Part shown: positions 57,768 through 58,874 of the stretch, in pieces | Layout of the letters: each line of letters opens with the position of its first letter | How positions within the stretch are numbered: position 1 is the stretch's first letter | Assembly: GCA_964639665.1 (NCBI GenBank) | Contig: CAZXEU010000089.1 | Span: 1-58,874, forward strand | Direction: 5' to 3' | DNA length: 58,874 nt | From: CAZXEU01 sp964639665 | Lineage (GTDB): Bacteria > Bacteroidota > Rhodothermia > Rhodothermales > Bin80 | The notes under the pieces: generated by a model | What the model was told of the DNA's origin: nothing | What the model saw: the letters and a program-made list of their open reading frames with translations, nothing else | The model's database searches: none | Program-made: the position numbers and the translations under genes

Positions 57768-58580
57768 ATGGCCGAATGGCGGAAGCCCGGCCGAATTCGA
57801 TGCTCGGCCAGTTTGCTGGCAGTCCTTTTTTCCTCCTCGCTGGTCATCGCCCAGCCAGCTGATTCACTTCTGGTGCTTGCAAAGCAGAAGCTGCAGCAAG
57901 CCACGCATGATGGCAGCGTCGACCATATTCTGCTAGCCCGCACAATGATTGAGCGGGCGCTTGCCGACGAGAATCTGGCCACGCTCGCACATTACTACGC
58001 AGGGTATTCCGCACAACTGCTTGTAGGCCTGCTGACGAGTGATGAGACCAGCGCCTCCAGGTCGGATTTGCTCGCATATCTCGATTATGCCATCCTGCAC
58101 CTGGAAAAGGCGACCGAACGTGACCCGTCATTTGCCGAAGCCTGGGCACTACTGGCCAGCGCGTATGGGAGGAAGATTGGCCTAAGGCCGCTCTTGGGCA
58201 TGCGGCTTGGACCGAAATCAAGCCGGGCCCAGCAGATGTCGGTCCAACTTGAGCCGGAGAATCCAAGGGTTGCGATGCTTGCGGCTATTAGTGACTATAA
58301 CACGCCCAGGATCTGGGGAGGCAGCAAGGCGCAGGCTTTGAGTGGATTTCACCGTGCGGCGCGGCTATTTGAGGAAGAATCCATAACGGATCCGCTCCAG
58401 CCCTCTTGGGGACATAGCGAGGTTTATGCATGGCTTGGCATTGCCTACATGGACAGGGATGAATTACCTGAAGCGCGCAGAGCGCTTGAATCGGCATTGG
58501 ACATCGATCCGGAGTTCGGCTGGGTCAAGTACGAACTCTTGCCGTCACTTGAGCGTCGTGAGCTTGTCTCGGCCGAGTGA
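57768..58580 (+). CDS. Exported TPR-repeat protein
   Basis: About 270 residues from the ATG at 57768; an ATG at 57687 would add 27 residues before the signal peptide. The signal is ASLLAVLFSSSLVIAQ. TPR-like helix pairs follow: AILHLEKATERDPSFAEAWALL, quoted in part, and ARRALESALDIDPEFGWVKYEL, quoted in part. Between them lies a stretch ENPRVAMLAAISDYNTPRIWGG. Same strand and close behind the TonB receptor, so it is likely its partner. Function is unknown. Confidence 0.8.
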   Translation: MAEWRKPGRIRCSASLLAVLFSSSLVIAQPADSLLVLAKQKLQQATHDGSVDHILLARTMIERALADENLATLAHYYAGYSAQLLVGLLTSDETSASRSDLLAYLDYAILHLEKATERDPSFAEAWALLASAYGRKIGLRPLLGMRLGPKSSRAQQMSVQLEPENPRVAMLAAISDYNTPRIWGGSKAQALSGFHRAARLFEEESITDPLQPSWGHSEVYAWLGIAYMDRDELPEARRALESALDIDPEFGWVKYELLPSLERRELVSAE

Positions 58581-58874
58581 ATGGGGAAAGCTCCCGGATG
58601 AAGACCTGGTGGTGTTGGGTACCTGGGATTGCCGTTTCGGCAACCAAGTTGTTCGCATGTATGGCGTATCTCGGAGTGCGTGGGTGAGCGAACCGCTCGG
58701 CTGGCCGACAGTGGAACAGATTGTTGGGAAGGGCCGGAAAACGAAAGTAAATTCAGCTCGGCAAACCGGCAACTCCCGAACATTCTGAAAACCGCAACGG
58801 CGCTTGCCGATCCTTTCCGGCCATCTGCAGGCGAGCATCTGGCCGATGGCTACGGACTTTCCGAACCCTTGAGC
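58581..58874. other. Right edge, no gene recognised
   Basis: About 290 bp after the TPR gene with no supported gene or terminator. The next feature may begin beyond the window. Confidence 0.4.

Overview
The window looks like chromosomal DNA of a GC-rich member of the Bacteroidota/Rhodothermota lineage, most likely a free-living or host-associated marine Rhodothermia-like bacterium. The reasons are: a short primary sigma factor without region 1.1; two proteins with C-terminal type IX secretion (T9SS) sorting domains; a TonB-dependent receptor with an N-terminal carboxypeptidase-regulatory-like domain; a Bacteroidota-type omega subunit; and UvrA lacking the classic first zinc-finger cysteines. 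The taxonomy is inferred from protein style and not from a marker-gene search.

Layout. 1-2.5 kb: two leftward choice-of-anchor-B (LVIVD) beta-propeller genes, the first cut by the window edge. 2.6-10.6 kb: rightward housekeeping run with an NFACT/RqcH-like protein, uppP, an EcsC-like protein, der, an orphan nuoI, a DinB-like protein, holA, a putative membrane anti-sigma protein and tRNA-Val(CAC). 10.6-15.4 kb: a third LVIVD propeller fused to FG-GAP-like repeats, then a lipoprotein that fuses an FAD oxidoreductase to a DUF1080 (3-keto-disaccharide hydrolase) domain. 15.4-24 kb: primary sigma factor, a TolC/MacA/MacB-ATPase export set without a permease gene, a PrcB-like lipoprotein, rpoZ and uvrA. 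24-34.3 kb: an S9D glutamyl-endopeptidase-like protease, a Tat-exported PLP enzyme, a GH113-like glycosidase lipoprotein, a TfoX-C protein, a PQQ-type sugar dehydrogenase with a T9SS domain, a DUF819 membrane protein and an MsbA-like ABC exporter. 35-46 kb: sulfatase plus exported formylglycine-generating enzyme, NadR-like kinase, small membrane protein, recG, fatty acid hydroxylase, second sulfatase and sialate O-acetylesterase. 46-58.6 kb: an accessory-looking region with three 6-bladed propeller proteins, a TPR-TlpA lipoprotein, two small proteins, long gene-poor gaps, and a TonB receptor with a TPR partner.

How the genes work together. Sulfatases, exported FGE, GH113 enzyme, sialate O-acetylesterase, sugar dehydrogenase and the FAD-DUF1080 fusion all carry export signals and suggest envelope-level breakdown of decorated, probably sulfated, glycans. 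The 46-58 kb block combines exported sensor- or binding-like propellers, an envelope thioredoxin, a small secreted protein and an outer-membrane receptor. It is the best candidate here for an undescribed envelope system, although its function cannot be read from sequence alone. No CRISPR array, insertion sequence, phage gene or rRNA was seen.
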